64,000 nt of DNA, from assembly GCF_000377645.1 (NCBI RefSeq), contig NZ_KB898472.1:163231-227230 (forward strand), in the 5' to 3' direction. The position numbers and the translations under genes were made by a program. Origin of the DNA: Thiomonas sp. FB-6 (GTDB lineage Bacteria; Pseudomonadota; Gammaproteobacteria; Burkholderiales; Burkholderiaceae_C). Shown in pieces: positions 1-8,497 of the stretch; position 1 is the first letter of the stretch; each line of letters opens with the position of its first letter. The notes beneath the pieces were generated by a model. It was not told where the DNA came from, searched no databases, and saw nothing but the letters and a program-made list of their open reading frames with translations.

Positions 1-195
1 AAGCAACTCCCCACACGCGATGCCAGCCTGTCCTACCTGTTCGGCTGCGCCGGCCTCGGCAAGGCCGTCGCCGTCGACGTGGTCGCCGGCGACGAGGACT
101 GGTTCGTCGAACATGCGGACCAGGCCGGGGCGCGGATCACCCATGTGATCGACACCCACGTCCACGCAGTTGTCCGACAACAATCCCCTCCGTGA
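1..195 (+). pseudogene. 5' fragment of MBL-fold hydrolase gene, cut by transposon
   Basis: Reading frame 1 encodes the N-terminus of a metallo-beta-lactamase-fold protein of the persulfide-dioxygenase (ETHE1-like) type; the first codons lie outside the window. It aligns without gaps to 22149-22316, the start of the intact MBL gene, at roughly 92% identity by hand count, so it is a diverged paralogue and not a recent copy. Similarity stops after the residues THVHA, inside the HxHxDH metal-binding motif, where transposon sequence begins at about 171; the frame then runs into a stop at 193-195. The protein would be inactive. Confidence 0.85.
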
Positions 196-225
196 GACGT
201 GAATTCGGCGACAACATTTCCCTAC
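171..225. repeat. Left end of Tn7-like element with two TnsB-type repeats
   Basis: Host gene similarity ends at about 170 and the next bases begin TGTCCGACAAC, the TGT start expected of Tn7/Tn5053-type ends. Two direct repeats follow, CGACAACAATCCCC at 175-188 and CGACAACATTTCCC at 209-222 (12 of 14 identical, 34 bp apart), as expected for transposase-binding sites. The last transposition gene stops 126 bp inside. The exact terminal base and the target duplication (possibly GCAGT at 166-170) cannot be proven without the other end. Confidence 0.65.
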
Positions 226-296
226 TTCCGGCCTCGGCGAAGTGTGAAGGTCTTTTGTGTCGCACATTGAGCACGATGAGATTTCGAGTTCCACGA

Positions 297-2924
297 TCAA
301 CGCCCAGCAGCGCCATTTGTAGCTTCTCTCACGGGCTCGACCGGTGCCCACAGTGATTCGCATCTGGCCCAGCGATGGGCCAGATTGCGGGCCCGGTTGG
401 AGACATCTGTCAAGCTTAAAACGGCTGCACCCTTGCGGCCGCCGAGCAGGATTTGCTCATGCAACGAGAATGCCTTCTTGAGCGCTCGCGCCGATCGATG
501 TGCAAGGCGCGCGGCGATTGCGTGATGCCCTGCTGCTTCTGCATGCGCGGCTGCGTCAGTCATAAGCGCGCGAATGTATCGAGTGGGCGGAGCAAGGTCG
601 ATTGGCAGGAGCGGCTGCGATAACAGCAAGTGCAAATCCATGCCGCGATGGGAAAGCAGCCATGTGCGCAACGTGCGCGCGAGAGGCGGCGGTGCAGCGA
701 CTGGGTACACGCCGTCATCGGTCTTCCCGCGGAGAATCCAAACACGCCAATCGTCATCGTTTGTGGCGGGCCCGACACTGGAAAACGTCAGTTTTGAGAT
801 CTGTTCCCAACTCAGGCTGGCGTAATACATCAACTCCACGAGGAGTCGAATGGGGAGGCCGGTACCGTTGCGCTCGAAATCATCCAAGGCGCGACGAATC
901 CACTGCCACTCATCGATCTCAAGGGGTTCTGACTGGGAGATCTGTCGATGGTGGTATGTCGTGGGAACATCCGAGATACCGTCCCTCTCGAAATTTTGCC
1001 TGCTGGCTTGCACCCGAAGCTCGGCGTAGCGCTGCTCGGCAAGCCAGTGCAGCAGAGCCTTGACGCAGGCCATCATGAAGACGCACGTCGACGGGCTCGG
1101 CGGCTGCGTGAACGGGCGCCACCGTTGTGTGTCCCGAGAGGCACGGGGCCCGATCCAACGATCGACTGGCGTGGGATGGGCCAGAAACCTTGCGAATTCA
1201 GCGAAATCTTCTCGATCCAGGGATGACAGAGCTTTGCCCTTTTCAATGCAACACCAATTGAGCAAGCGTTCGCCTGCCAACCGATACAAGGTTGCAGTCG
1301 ATGCCGCAACTCCGCTGGCGAGAATCCACGCCTGGACGGCGTCGCGATCATTGGTGGCGGTGATGCGACAGGGTTCGTCGCGGACGCGGTATCGGCCTTC
1401 GCTGCCATCAAGATTTGCGGGAAGCACGAGGCGCTCCAAGGGCATCACATGACACGGTAAGCGACGAGACGGGGAATGCGCGTCGTCCTCAGCGTGCAGC
1501 AGTTCCCCGCCGTGATCAACATGCACGACGAGGCCGGCGTCGCCGCGCACCGGGGCGACGAAGAGAAATGTTCCTTCCGCCCTCGTTCCATTCAGCATGA
1601 GATGGGTCAACGACATCGGCCAGGGAAAGAGCTCTGCGCTCATACGGTGTTTCCACAAGTTGAGTCGCGCAAACTCCCCCGTGGATCGCGCGATCTTGGG
1701 AACATCCGTCCGTTCGACCGTGGACGCCGCCAACCACTGCTGCGCAGTCCATAGGTCCTCGTGCAGGCACTCCAGCGCGAAGCGCGCCCAAAGACCGTGC
1801 GAGACCTCACGGACAACCGGCCAATGCGCCATAGGCGGACGAAGCCTCAGTGGGTTCGCCCATGGCGCACCGACTGACTCCTGTCCACCGCGAAAGCCTT
1901 CCTCGAAGCGCTGCCGCCAAAGCAGGAAGCCGTGCAGCGAGCTATTGCGTAACGTGGGCGGCGGAATCAGTGCCTGAGCCGAGCCTTCATGCGCGAAATC
2001 ACGCATGTTGATTGCGCGCTGCGCGGTGTCGATCGCTAGGGATCTTCGGAAATGGCGACGCATACTTTTGTAGACAGCGCGCCGCGCTCTGGATACGGGG
2101 TCATCCAACGTAAGTAGCTTCGGCTGAGGACTCGGGCACAGAGCATCTCGATACACCTGGAGCGAGAGTGCCGCCTGGGTTTGAATGCTTGACTCCAGGG
2201 GCACGATCTGACGCAGGACCGAGAAGACGCTGCAGCGCCGCTCGCGGCCCACGTTGCCGTGCGGATCGAGTTCCCAGGCGCCGACGTCGGGCCACTGCAA
2301 CGGAGCGCATTGGATCGCGCGCAACCACGCGATCAAGGGCTGAAGGGCCTGAACACCACGTGGCGCCTGCCATGTGCGTTCCCAGCGTGCCGTATCAGCG
2401 TTGCATGCAAGTGGGCCCCCGCACGCGTGGCAATGAAACGGTCGATCGAACCCTTCGACGGTCACTGCGTAGGCCGCTGTCGGCGCGGCGCAATGCGGGC
2501 AGACCTCCAGCAGCGGCTGCCCATCATGGATCGGGCAGACCCGAAGTGCGTCAATCTGATAGACCGCACTTTGAAATCCGCCCCTGAGACACACAGGGCA
2601 ATACCGCAGGTGCGCATCCGATGCGATGCTGGAGGCCCAAACTCCGCAGAGATGCTCAAGCGTTCGCCTGGCGATCTCAGTGGTCACTGGGCTGCGCAGC
2701 GGGGTCGCTCGCAACCAGGTGTCCGACAGAAGGCTGCGCCCGTGCCAGGGACGCCCATGGTGGTGCAGCAGCGATCGGCCGAATAGCATCTGACAGAGAT
2801 CTCGGGCGGGAAGTGCGTTCAGCGTCGCAACCTTGGCCAAGTGCGTGAATGGTCCTTCGTACGCGGAACTCCACGGCTTGGCCGAGATCAGGCCGTCTTG
2901 CAAGCAGGAGAGCTTCTCGTGCAT
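297..2924 (-). CDS. TniQ target selector fused to inactive tyrosine-recombinase domain
   Basis: About 875 aa, roughly twice a usual TniQ. Residues ~20-175 are a TniQ domain with paired zinc motifs CPVC (~109), CPIH (~130), CPHC (~142) and CHAC (~165). Residues ~520-640 resemble a SAM-like core-binding domain and ~660-845 a phage-integrase catalytic fold. The beta-hairpin Lys is present in RGKTDDGVYPV, but the first Arg is lost (SLSWEQISKL where GLRxSEL is expected), the HxxR box is degenerate (SARALKKAFSL), and no catalytic Tyr is visible. TniQ recruits TnsC to a target; the recombinase fold probably reads DNA without cutting it, as reported for separate TnsF proteins of Tn6022-like elements. 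The start chosen lies 4 bp after tnsC; ATG at 2996 would overlap tnsC. Confidence 0.8.
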   Translation of the reverse strand: MHEKLSCLQDGLISAKPWSSAYEGPFTHLAKVATLNALPARDLCQMLFGRSLLHHHGRPWHGRSLLSDTWLRATPLRSPVTTEIARRTLEHLCGVWASSIASDAHLRYCPVCLRGGFQSAVYQIDALRVCPIHDGQPLLEVCPHCAAPTAAYAVTVEGFDRPFHCHACGGPLACNADTARWERTWQAPRGVQALQPLIAWLRAIQCAPLQWPDVGAWELDPHGNVGRERRCSVFSVLRQIVPLESSIQTQAALSLQVYRDALCPSPQPKLLTLDDPVSRARRAVYKSMRRHFRRSLAIDTAQRAINMRDFAHEGSAQALIPPPTLRNSSLHGFLLWRQRFEEGFRGGQESVGAPWANPLRLRPPMAHWPVVREVSHGLWARFALECLHEDLWTAQQWLAASTVERTDVPKIARSTGEFARLNLWKHRMSAELFPWPMSLTHLMLNGTRAEGTFLFVAPVRGDAGLVVHVDHGGELLHAEDDAHSPSRRLPCHVMPLERLVLPANLDGSEGRYRVRDEPCRITATNDRDAVQAWILASGVAASTATLYRLAGERLLNWCCIEKGKALSSLDREDFAEFARFLAHPTPVDRWIGPRASRDTQRWRPFTQPPSPSTCVFMMACVKALLHWLAEQRYAELRVQASRQNFERDGISDVPTTYHHRQISQSEPLEIDEWQWIRRALDDFERNGTGLPIRLLVELMYYASLSWEQISKLTFSSVGPATNDDDWRVWILRGKTDDGVYPVAAPPPLARTLRTWLLSHRGMDLHLLLSQPLLPIDLAPPTRYIRALMTDAAAHAEAAGHHAIAARLAHRSARALKKAFSLHEQILLGGRKGAAVLSLTDVSNRARNLAHRWARCESLWAPVEPVREATNGAAGR

Positions 2925-2928
2925 CGCG

Positions 2929-4017
2929 CTAGACCAAGCTCGCTTCGTAGCCGCTGTGCTCCACGGCGAGATCCCAGGCGTCTTGCGTCCCGACAAAGCC
3001 CAGTCCGTCCATCGGTGTTTGCGAGAAGAAGAAATTGCGGATCGCGCCCGTGATCCAGCTCATTCCGATATTGTTAGGCGTGCGCCCACAGCGTGCGGCG
3101 ACCCGCGAGATGGCATTCCAGAATCTGGGGCCTTCTTCTGCCAGACGCCAACCACGGCCCCAAGCCTGGGGAAGAAAGAATGCGCTGTAGCAGATTCCGC
3201 TGCCTTGCGGGAATTCATGCTGCTTCGCTTCGTCATATGCCTGAAGACAGTGCGTCAGGTCATCGCGGTTGCGCATTCCGCGGAATTCGCACGGGGTCAA
3301 CAGGAAGCGACCTATCAGATCCGTACGGCCACGTGCGAGCAGGCGGCTGCGGATGTGGTGCATTTCCGGGTGCCCGAACATCACGGTGACCATATCGACT
3401 CCCTGACGCTGCAGATCGTTGCTCAGATCGCGCAGCACCTGGAGCTCGCTTTCTCCCCAGTTCTGTCCCTCATCGACGAGGAGCAAGTACCGATTGCTGG
3501 AGCGTTGGGCGGCATGCGCGCGCAGGAGGTTCAAGACGCGCGTACGCCGATCGCTGGTCGTGCCCGTGCGTGCGCCACCGTGGTTGTAGTCGGTGAGGAT
3601 GTCGGTGTAGAACACTTTCTCGGAGGGCTTGTCGTGGCCCTTCGCATTCACGCGGCCGACGGGCAGTCCCGGGAAAGTCTGTTCCAGCGTTTCCGCGATC
3701 TTGACAAGCGTGGTGGTTTTGCCCAAGCGAAACTCCCCGATCAGGCAGGTCCCCGGATCATGATGAACAATGGCGCGCGTGACAACGTCGTAGGCCTCCC
3801 GCACGGGCCTTGTCGCGATCATCGCGGTGTTGCGGACCACCGGATGATCCTCATACAGCCTCGCGCGGTCCAGTTCGGGAACGGGATCGGGTCGGCTTGG
3901 GGGGGGGCCAAGGGAGCGCGGCAGGGTGGCGTCACTTGGGCTTGCTCCCTGCTCGATCGCGCTGACAGGATTTGCGGCGGCGGGCTGTGTGCGCGTTGGA
4001 TCAGCTTTGGAGCGCAT
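2929..4017 (-). CDS. tnsC: TnsC/TniB-like AAA+ transposition regulator
   Basis: 362 aa AAA+ ATPase linking target selection to the transposase. Walker A is GEFRLGKTTT (about residue 93) and Walker B is YLLLVDEGQN; an Arg-rich stretch follows (HHIRSRLLARGRTDLIGRF), typical of TniB/TnsC. The N-terminal ~50 residues are Pro-rich and probably disordered. The ATG at 4017 sits 23 bp after tnsB. The gene lies between the transposase and the TniQ fusion, the normal Tn7/Tn5053 order. Family assignment is firm; whether it binds the fused recombinase domain is unknown. Confidence 0.85.
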   Translation of the reverse strand: MRSKADPTRTQPAAANPVSAIEQGASPSDATLPRSLGPPPSRPDPVPELDRARLYEDHPVVRNTAMIATRPVREAYDVVTRAIVHHDPGTCLIGEFRLGKTTTLVKIAETLEQTFPGLPVGRVNAKGHDKPSEKVFYTDILTDYNHGGARTGTTSDRRTRVLNLLRAHAAQRSSNRYLLLVDEGQNWGESELQVLRDLSNDLQRQGVDMVTVMFGHPEMHHIRSRLLARGRTDLIGRFLLTPCEFRGMRNRDDLTHCLQAYDEAKQHEFPQGSGICYSAFFLPQAWGRGWRLAEEGPRFWNAISRVAARCGRTPNNIGMSWITGAIRNFFFSQTPMDGLGFVGTQDAWDLAVEHSGYEASLV

Positions 4018-4040
4018 GGTGGTCTACCTAGGCCAACGGA

Positions 4041-5993
4041 TTACGCCCAAGGTGGCGGTGGGATGTGCCCGGGCAATAATGGCCGCAGTGGCGCGACCGT
4101 TCCCGCGCCATTCGCTGCAAGCGACACATGAGGGATCGGAGCTCCCGAGACTCGAGCCGCATTGGCAAGTTGTGTCGCGGTCGGGCTCACGGCCGGGTGT
4201 GGTCCACGCACTTCCAGAAGAGTTTTTTTGGCAAGGTAGTCCAGATAGGACAAGACGAAATCGTCGGCCTGCGCGTCAATCGCCCCGTTGCGCACCAAGG
4301 CGTTGATCTGCTTGCGCATCGCCCGCGAGTGCGCGGTCGATGCCCACGCCTTGTCCAGGGGAACGAGTTCGCCCAGCGCGTCACCCGTGGGAGAGAACGC
4401 GAGTACCCTGCGACAGTCTGCATCGTAGATGTGTGTGACGAGCGTCGAACCCACCCAGTCGAAGCGCGTGCAAAGGACGGAATTGGTGTAGCGAACCCGG
4501 TCGATCTGGATGTACGGGCGGACAACGCGGCCGCGATCGCAGCGGCCGGCGATGTACCTACGCTCCACGCTCCAGCCCAGGCGGGGCGTGTTGACCGTGA
4601 TCGGTACGGACAGACGCGGCAGGAATCCACTTTGTGACTGGAGGTGGTTTTGAAGCACCATCAGCGGCGTCTGTCCGCCGAGCGCACTATGCGGCGTAGC
4701 GTTGTAGTTGGCCAGCAGTACGTCGACGAGGTCCACCAACTCCTCCCAGCGGATGCTTCGTCGCATCGCCTGCGCAACGAACTCTCCGCGCAAGCGGTCC
4801 GCTGGGTGCGATCCTGTCGATGATGGCAGGCACTGGAACCCATGCTGCTCCAAGGTGCGAAAAAGTCGTTCGACGATCGGGTTGTGCCACCAGGCACCGA
4901 CGGGGCCGAAGGAGAGCGCGCAGCCGAACGACCTGCGGACACCCTGCGTGATGCGCTCGGCCCAGTGCTGGCTGGCGTTGTCCAGCACAATGACCGCTGG
5001 GCGGCACGGAGGAAACCCGGGTATGGCCCCTACCGGAAATCCAGCGCCCGGCGCATAACCCGGCCCCGGGATGGTGAGTTCACGAGGCCTCCATTCCCGA
5101 GTGCAAAAGACCAGGGCCTCCTCGACGTCAGCGGCAGAAATCTCCTTGGCGATGGAGACCGAATAGCCGAGAATCGCCCGAGCGCGCTTGTCAATTACTG
5201 CATCGATCCAAAGCCGCTCGATCGGGACGTCTTGCGGCCCGGCGGGGCCGGTAATCACGACCGTGCCCACGCAGTGCAGTTTGTGGGCATCCATCGCGGT
5301 CACATCCAGAGGGGCGGCCGCGAACTCGAAAGTGCTCTTGCCCGATCCGAGCAAAAGCTCCGTGCCCGCCTGAGCGCCGTACCACGTGGACATCGATGGC
5401 GCATCGCGCATGATGAACGCGCGAGCGTAACGCTCAATGGAGCGTCGCCCCTCACTCTTCGAATTCAACGGATAGTCACGGTCGCTCAATCCGAAGGTTC
5501 GACAGGCTTTGACAAAGCGCGCGGCTACGCCGTGGAGACTGGGCCGGGCCGAAGCGACCGCGCCTTGCCCTCCACCCTTTCGCACGATGGAGTGGAGCAA
5601 ATCGCGCAGCATCTCGTGGTCTGCGAGGAATTGCTCGAAGGCGCCCGCTCCGCCCTGGCTCGCTTGACCCTTGCCACTCGGAAGTTGTTGGCGACGGCTA
5701 TAGCGGGTGACACGTTGATAGGCCACCAACGCCGGCCACCCAACCGGACTCCCGTCGGCGCGCAGCTGCACGCAGCGATTGAGCTGGTCGATCAAGCACG
5801 GCGGCGAGCAGCCCGCCTCCCGACTGGCAGCGCCGAGCGCGCCCGTCTTCAGGTACAGCCGCATCCCTCGGGCGAATCGCTCAAATCGAGCCAGCGTCGG
5901 CTCGTCTTGTTGACTCAAGTCGGCAGCCGGCCATTGCTCCGGATCACGATAGTGCTCGGGCAATGTTCGGAAGGTATAGCGCGCAATGCTCAT
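4041..5993 (-). CDS. tnsB: TnsB-like DDE transposase
   Basis: 650 aa transposase of the Tn7 TnsB/TniA family that makes the joining cuts at the transposon ends. The DDE triad is visible: D235 in TAMDAHKLH, D338 in IVLDNASQHW and E375 in NPIVERLFRTLEQ; a Mu-type C-terminal beta-barrel region follows (about 480-560). The Pro-rich tail may contact TnsC. The start MSIARYTF overlaps the tnsA stop as ATGA, indicating translational coupling; an ATG 21 bp upstream is less likely. Confidence 0.9.
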   Translation of the reverse strand: MSIARYTFRTLPEHYRDPEQWPAADLSQQDEPTLARFERFARGMRLYLKTGALGAASREAGCSPPCLIDQLNRCVQLRADGSPVGWPALVAYQRVTRYSRRQQLPSGKGQASQGGAGAFEQFLADHEMLRDLLHSIVRKGGGQGAVASARPSLHGVAARFVKACRTFGLSDRDYPLNSKSEGRRSIERYARAFIMRDAPSMSTWYGAQAGTELLLGSGKSTFEFAAAPLDVTAMDAHKLHCVGTVVITGPAGPQDVPIERLWIDAVIDKRARAILGYSVSIAKEISAADVEEALVFCTREWRPRELTIPGPGYAPGAGFPVGAIPGFPPCRPAVIVLDNASQHWAERITQGVRRSFGCALSFGPVGAWWHNPIVERLFRTLEQHGFQCLPSSTGSHPADRLRGEFVAQAMRRSIRWEELVDLVDVLLANYNATPHSALGGQTPLMVLQNHLQSQSGFLPRLSVPITVNTPRLGWSVERRYIAGRCDRGRVVRPYIQIDRVRYTNSVLCTRFDWVGSTLVTHIYDADCRRVLAFSPTGDALGELVPLDKAWASTAHSRAMRKQINALVRNGAIDAQADDFVLSYLDYLAKKTLLEVRGPHPAVSPTATQLANAARVSGAPIPHVSLAANGAGTVAPLRPLLPGHIPPPPWA

Positions 5994-6757
5994 GGCCCGT
6001 GCCCCGGCAGGCAAAAGCGCGAAGCCACGTCCAAAGGCCGCACCTCTAGGTCGCTGGCGTAACGGCCGTGCTGGACGCCTTGGAATAAGGCGGCTGCGTA
6101 CAACGCGTCCTCGCCGTGTTCACCTAGGGCCAGAACGTCTCCAAGCGTGATGCATGTGCGCCGTTTGAGCAGGGCTGCGACTTGCTTTGCATGGCTATGC
6201 AACGGCCATTCACGGGCCTGGGCCAACCACGGCAGGATCCGCAGCCAATTCAGAATGCGCTGGGGACAAGCGTATATCTCCTTCTCCGTCCACACTTCGT
6301 GCGTTGCCACCTCATGCGCGTCGCTACCGGTGATCTGGGCTAGAACCGGCAGCGTGGCACGAGCCGCAGCGTGGCTTGCGACCGCGTCGGAACTGGTGAT
6401 CTCGCGCCAGACGATCCGTCCGCCTACGAGACGGATCTCGGCATCGACGATGGCTGCCACGGCTTGCCCCGCGATGGCCTCGATTCGCGTCCTCGGTGCG
6501 TAGTCGGCCGATTCAACGGTCGGATCGGATTCTGCGAGCAGGAAGTGTCCAAACTGCAGGTCACCGCGCAGCACGAAATCCGCCCGAGCCTTGGGGCTGT
6601 AGACGACCCACAGGCTGCTGCGTGCATGGCCGCGCGCGCCCAAGGCGTTCGCGAATTCGGATCTCCGACGCGTACCGAGGCGCACCGCGGATGGCCGTGC
6701 CGACACGCCCAGAGCGTTGCGGGCCGGCGCATCGCTCGCCTTGTTGTTCGCCGCCAT
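5990..6757 (-). CDS. TnsA-like endonuclease, atypical active site
   Basis: 255 aa protein in the tnsA position. Its middle resembles a TnsA PD-(D/E)xK core: HFLLAESDPTVESADY, then IVDAEIRLVGGRIVWREIT. Where TnsA usually ends the motif with a Glu-x-Lys on the last strand, this protein has WREIT, so the Lys is missing. It may be inactive or use another residue, which would favour cointegrates over cut-and-paste (inference). The start at MAANNKAS has a GAGGG ribosome site; an ATG at 6817 is possible. The stop overlaps tnsB by ATGA. The assignment rests on context plus weak motif similarity. Confidence 0.6.
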   Translation of the reverse strand: MAANNKASDAPARNALGVSARPSAVRLGTRRRSEFANALGARGHARSSLWVVYSPKARADFVLRGDLQFGHFLLAESDPTVESADYAPRTRIEAIAGQAVAAIVDAEIRLVGGRIVWREITSSDAVASHAAARATLPVLAQITGSDAHEVATHEVWTEKEIYACPQRILNWLRILPWLAQAREWPLHSHAKQVAALLKRRTCITLGDVLALGEHGEDALYAAALFQGVQHGRYASDLEVRPLDVASRFCLPGHGP

Positions 6758-7376
6758 GCTGTAGCCCTCGCTGCGAAGGAGCGCCCCTCGATCTGTCACG
6801 GGGCGCTGGCTCGGCAATGGCTACCCACGCGCGAGCGGCTTCTCCTCGAGACAGATCAGACTTGTGGTGGTCATATTCCGTTGCGCGCGTGACGTCAAGC
6901 ATTTCCATACCGGTGTCATGGCTATCGTTCCTTCCGCGAGAGGCGGTCGATCGCCCAGCTGCGTCTGTTGTGCTCGGTTGGGCACGTTCAGCACAGCCCG
7001 ACTTTTCAGTCCGCGCATTCAGCGAGTTCTCGCACTCGAACCCGGCGGAGCTCACGCGACCGCTAGCCCTACCGTAGATTGGCGACCCGGTGCACCCGAT
7101 GGCTCCAGGATGCTGACATAGTCCACGTCGTCATCACACAGTTCGACCTGCATGGCCACCCGCGTCAGCCCGCCGTGCAGACTCTCGGGTCTCGGCAACA
7201 CGGCATGGTCGCCAAGGACTTGGAAGACTTTCAGGTGGCTCGAGGCACCGCTTGCGGGCCCACCCGGGGGCGCGCGTCCTCGCGATCGGCATGATCGACT
7301 CTTGCATCGGCAGGACCGCGTCTATTTCCGAATAGCGTGAGCAGGGCACCACAATCGTGAGCCGTGGCGGAATTCT
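6758..7376. other. Region between tnsA and the KfrA-like gene; possible gene remnant
   Basis: No complete gene is recognised in these ~620 bp, which should contain the tnsA promoter and possibly the transposon right end. On the minus strand, 7262-7052 reads as a protein-like stretch (SSHLKVFQVLGDHAVLPRP ... QVELCDDDVDYVSILEPSG, stop at 7052-7054) with no start codon seen; it could be the tail of a broken gene. No inverted copies of the left-end repeats were found. Confidence 0.35.
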
Positions 7377-8375
7377 TCAACGCGTGGGCCCGGGCGGTGA
7401 TGCGATTGCCGAGCGTTTGCGTGTAACCGGAGTGGCTTTTCGAGTTCCCGACTTGGCAAGATTCGCAAGGCGATCCAGCGACGCTTGAAGCGTGGCGATC
7501 TGCGCTCGTGCAGCCACCGCGTCCGCTGCGCTGGCCTCACCGGCGGCGCGCAGGTCCGCGATGCGCTCGCGCTCCAGCGCCAATTCGGCAGCAGCTGCCG
7601 CATGAAGGGTGGCCTGCGCCTGTTCCCGGTCACGCGCGGCATTCAGCAACGCCTGCGCTCGATCGCCCGCGGCCAACGCTGCTTGCCGCTCGGTACTCAG
7701 GGTCCGTTGAAGCGCATCCACCTGGCGTTCAGACTTGGCCCTGGCGGTACGCTCGCGCTCGAGTTCAAGCGCCACTCGTCGATCGGCTGCGTCCGCGCGC
7801 TGCAGCGCCGCTTCAAGCTGCCGCCTGAGCTCGGCCATCTCGGCGCTCGTCTGGGTCTCGTGCTCGCGCAGGGTGCTGGTCGCAGTGGCTAGAGCCGCGC
7901 GGACGCCCTCGAGGCGGGCGCGCTCTGCGGCAAGGTCCTGTTGGCCCCTATCGAGTTGGCGTCCTTGCTCCGCCAACAGTTGTTCAAGCCGCGTCGCGTT
8001 CGCATGGGCCTCGCGCGTGGCCGTTTGTGCTTGCTCGGCCCGCTCTTTCTCCGATTCGAAGTTGGCGGCCGCCGTCGCGAGACCCTCGCGCAGTCGCGCA
8101 TCGAAGTCGGCGCGGGTATGCGCCAGCGCCGTCTCCCAGAAGTGCTGCGCGGCCTGAAGGATGGGCTCTGGCACGTCGGGCGGCGCGGCAAAGGCACCGG
8201 GATCCTGCAGTCGTCGGCCCAGCCCTTTGAACCAGGCGTCCAGCATGGGACTGACTGTGTTGGGCGAGCCGCGTCCGATCTTTTGGCGTACCCGCTCAAT
8301 GGTCGGGCGCTCGCCCGCGAGCAGCAGCGCGTCACAGGCAGCGAAGACGTCGTGATCGGTGATGCCGCGTGCCAT
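7377..8375 (-). CDS. KfrA-like DNA-binding coiled-coil protein
   Basis: 332 aa. Residues ~1-110 match the KfrA N-terminal DNA-binding domain (VFAACDALLLAGERPTIERV, then GRGSPNTVSPMLDAWFKGL). Residues ~115-310 are a long Ala/Glu/Arg-rich coiled coil, and the tail is basic (GTRKATPVTRKRS). KfrA proteins are plasmid-encoded autorepressors thought to form filamentous nucleoid-like structures. A perfect AAGGAGG ribosome site precedes ATG 8375. The gene is divergent from a tyrosine recombinase across 122 bp holding two inverted repeats, so it probably represses both genes or acts as a recombination accessory factor (inference). Confidence 0.85.
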   Translation of the reverse strand: MARGITDHDVFAACDALLLAGERPTIERVRQKIGRGSPNTVSPMLDAWFKGLGRRLQDPGAFAAPPDVPEPILQAAQHFWETALAHTRADFDARLREGLATAAANFESEKERAEQAQTATREAHANATRLEQLLAEQGRQLDRGQQDLAAERARLEGVRAALATATSTLREHETQTSAEMAELRRQLEAALQRADAADRRVALELERERTARAKSERQVDALQRTLSTERQAALAAGDRAQALLNAARDREQAQATLHAAAAAELALERERIADLRAAGEASAADAVAARAQIATLQASLDRLANLAKSGTRKATPVTRKRSAIASPPGPTR

Positions 8376-8422
8376 GGTTCGACCTCCTTGATTTGCGCCC
8401 TGCTTCCTGCGATATTCAGTCA

Positions 8423-8486
8423 CGATAATGGATAGTTATCGGGCCCTATGCTCAAGTTGCGTTAGACATCTTACGTTGCTTGTAAG
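8423..8486. promoter_or_regulatory. Two inverted repeats in the kfrA-like/recombinase intergenic region
   Basis: Between the divergent genes are CGATAA-N7-TTATCG at 8423-8441 and CTTAC-N7-GTAAG at 8470-8486, both with 7 bp between arms. The second ends 12 bp before the recombinase start. They could be KfrA-like operators or, given arms around a 7-bp centre, a recombinase core site. Function is not proven. Confidence 0.5.
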
Positions 8487-8497
8487 TTTTCAAACTC

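Larger units (their letters stand above)
171..6757. mobile_element. Tn7-like transposon (tnsA-like, tnsB, tnsC, tniQ-Tyr)
   Basis: Four leftward genes form a Tn7-type transposition operon: TnsA-like endonuclease, DDE transposase TnsB, AAA+ regulator TnsC, and a TniQ target selector fused to a tyrosine-recombinase fold. tnsA/tnsB overlap by ATGA, tnsB/tnsC are 23 bp apart, and tnsC/tniQ are 4 bp apart. The left end is at about 171 in an MBL gene. No convincing inverted right end was found upstream of tnsA, so the right boundary is open: it could lie between 6758 and 7376 (no cargo) or farther right (cargo including the metal genes). Confidence 0.75.

Noticed and set aside
171..2924. Insertion into comM, the known target of TnsF-type elements
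   Set aside because: The flanking sequence is an MBL-fold hydrolase gene, not comM.
4842..6062. Long plus-strand frame opposite tnsB
   Set aside because: It is antisense to the DDE transposase and encodes no recognisable domain.
7120..7140. Possible transposon right end ending ...CATCACA followed by CAGTT, similar to CAGTT at the left junction
   Set aside because: The duplication is out of register with a TGT left end, no inverted copies of the left repeats are nearby, and the sequence beyond it does not continue the MBL gene.
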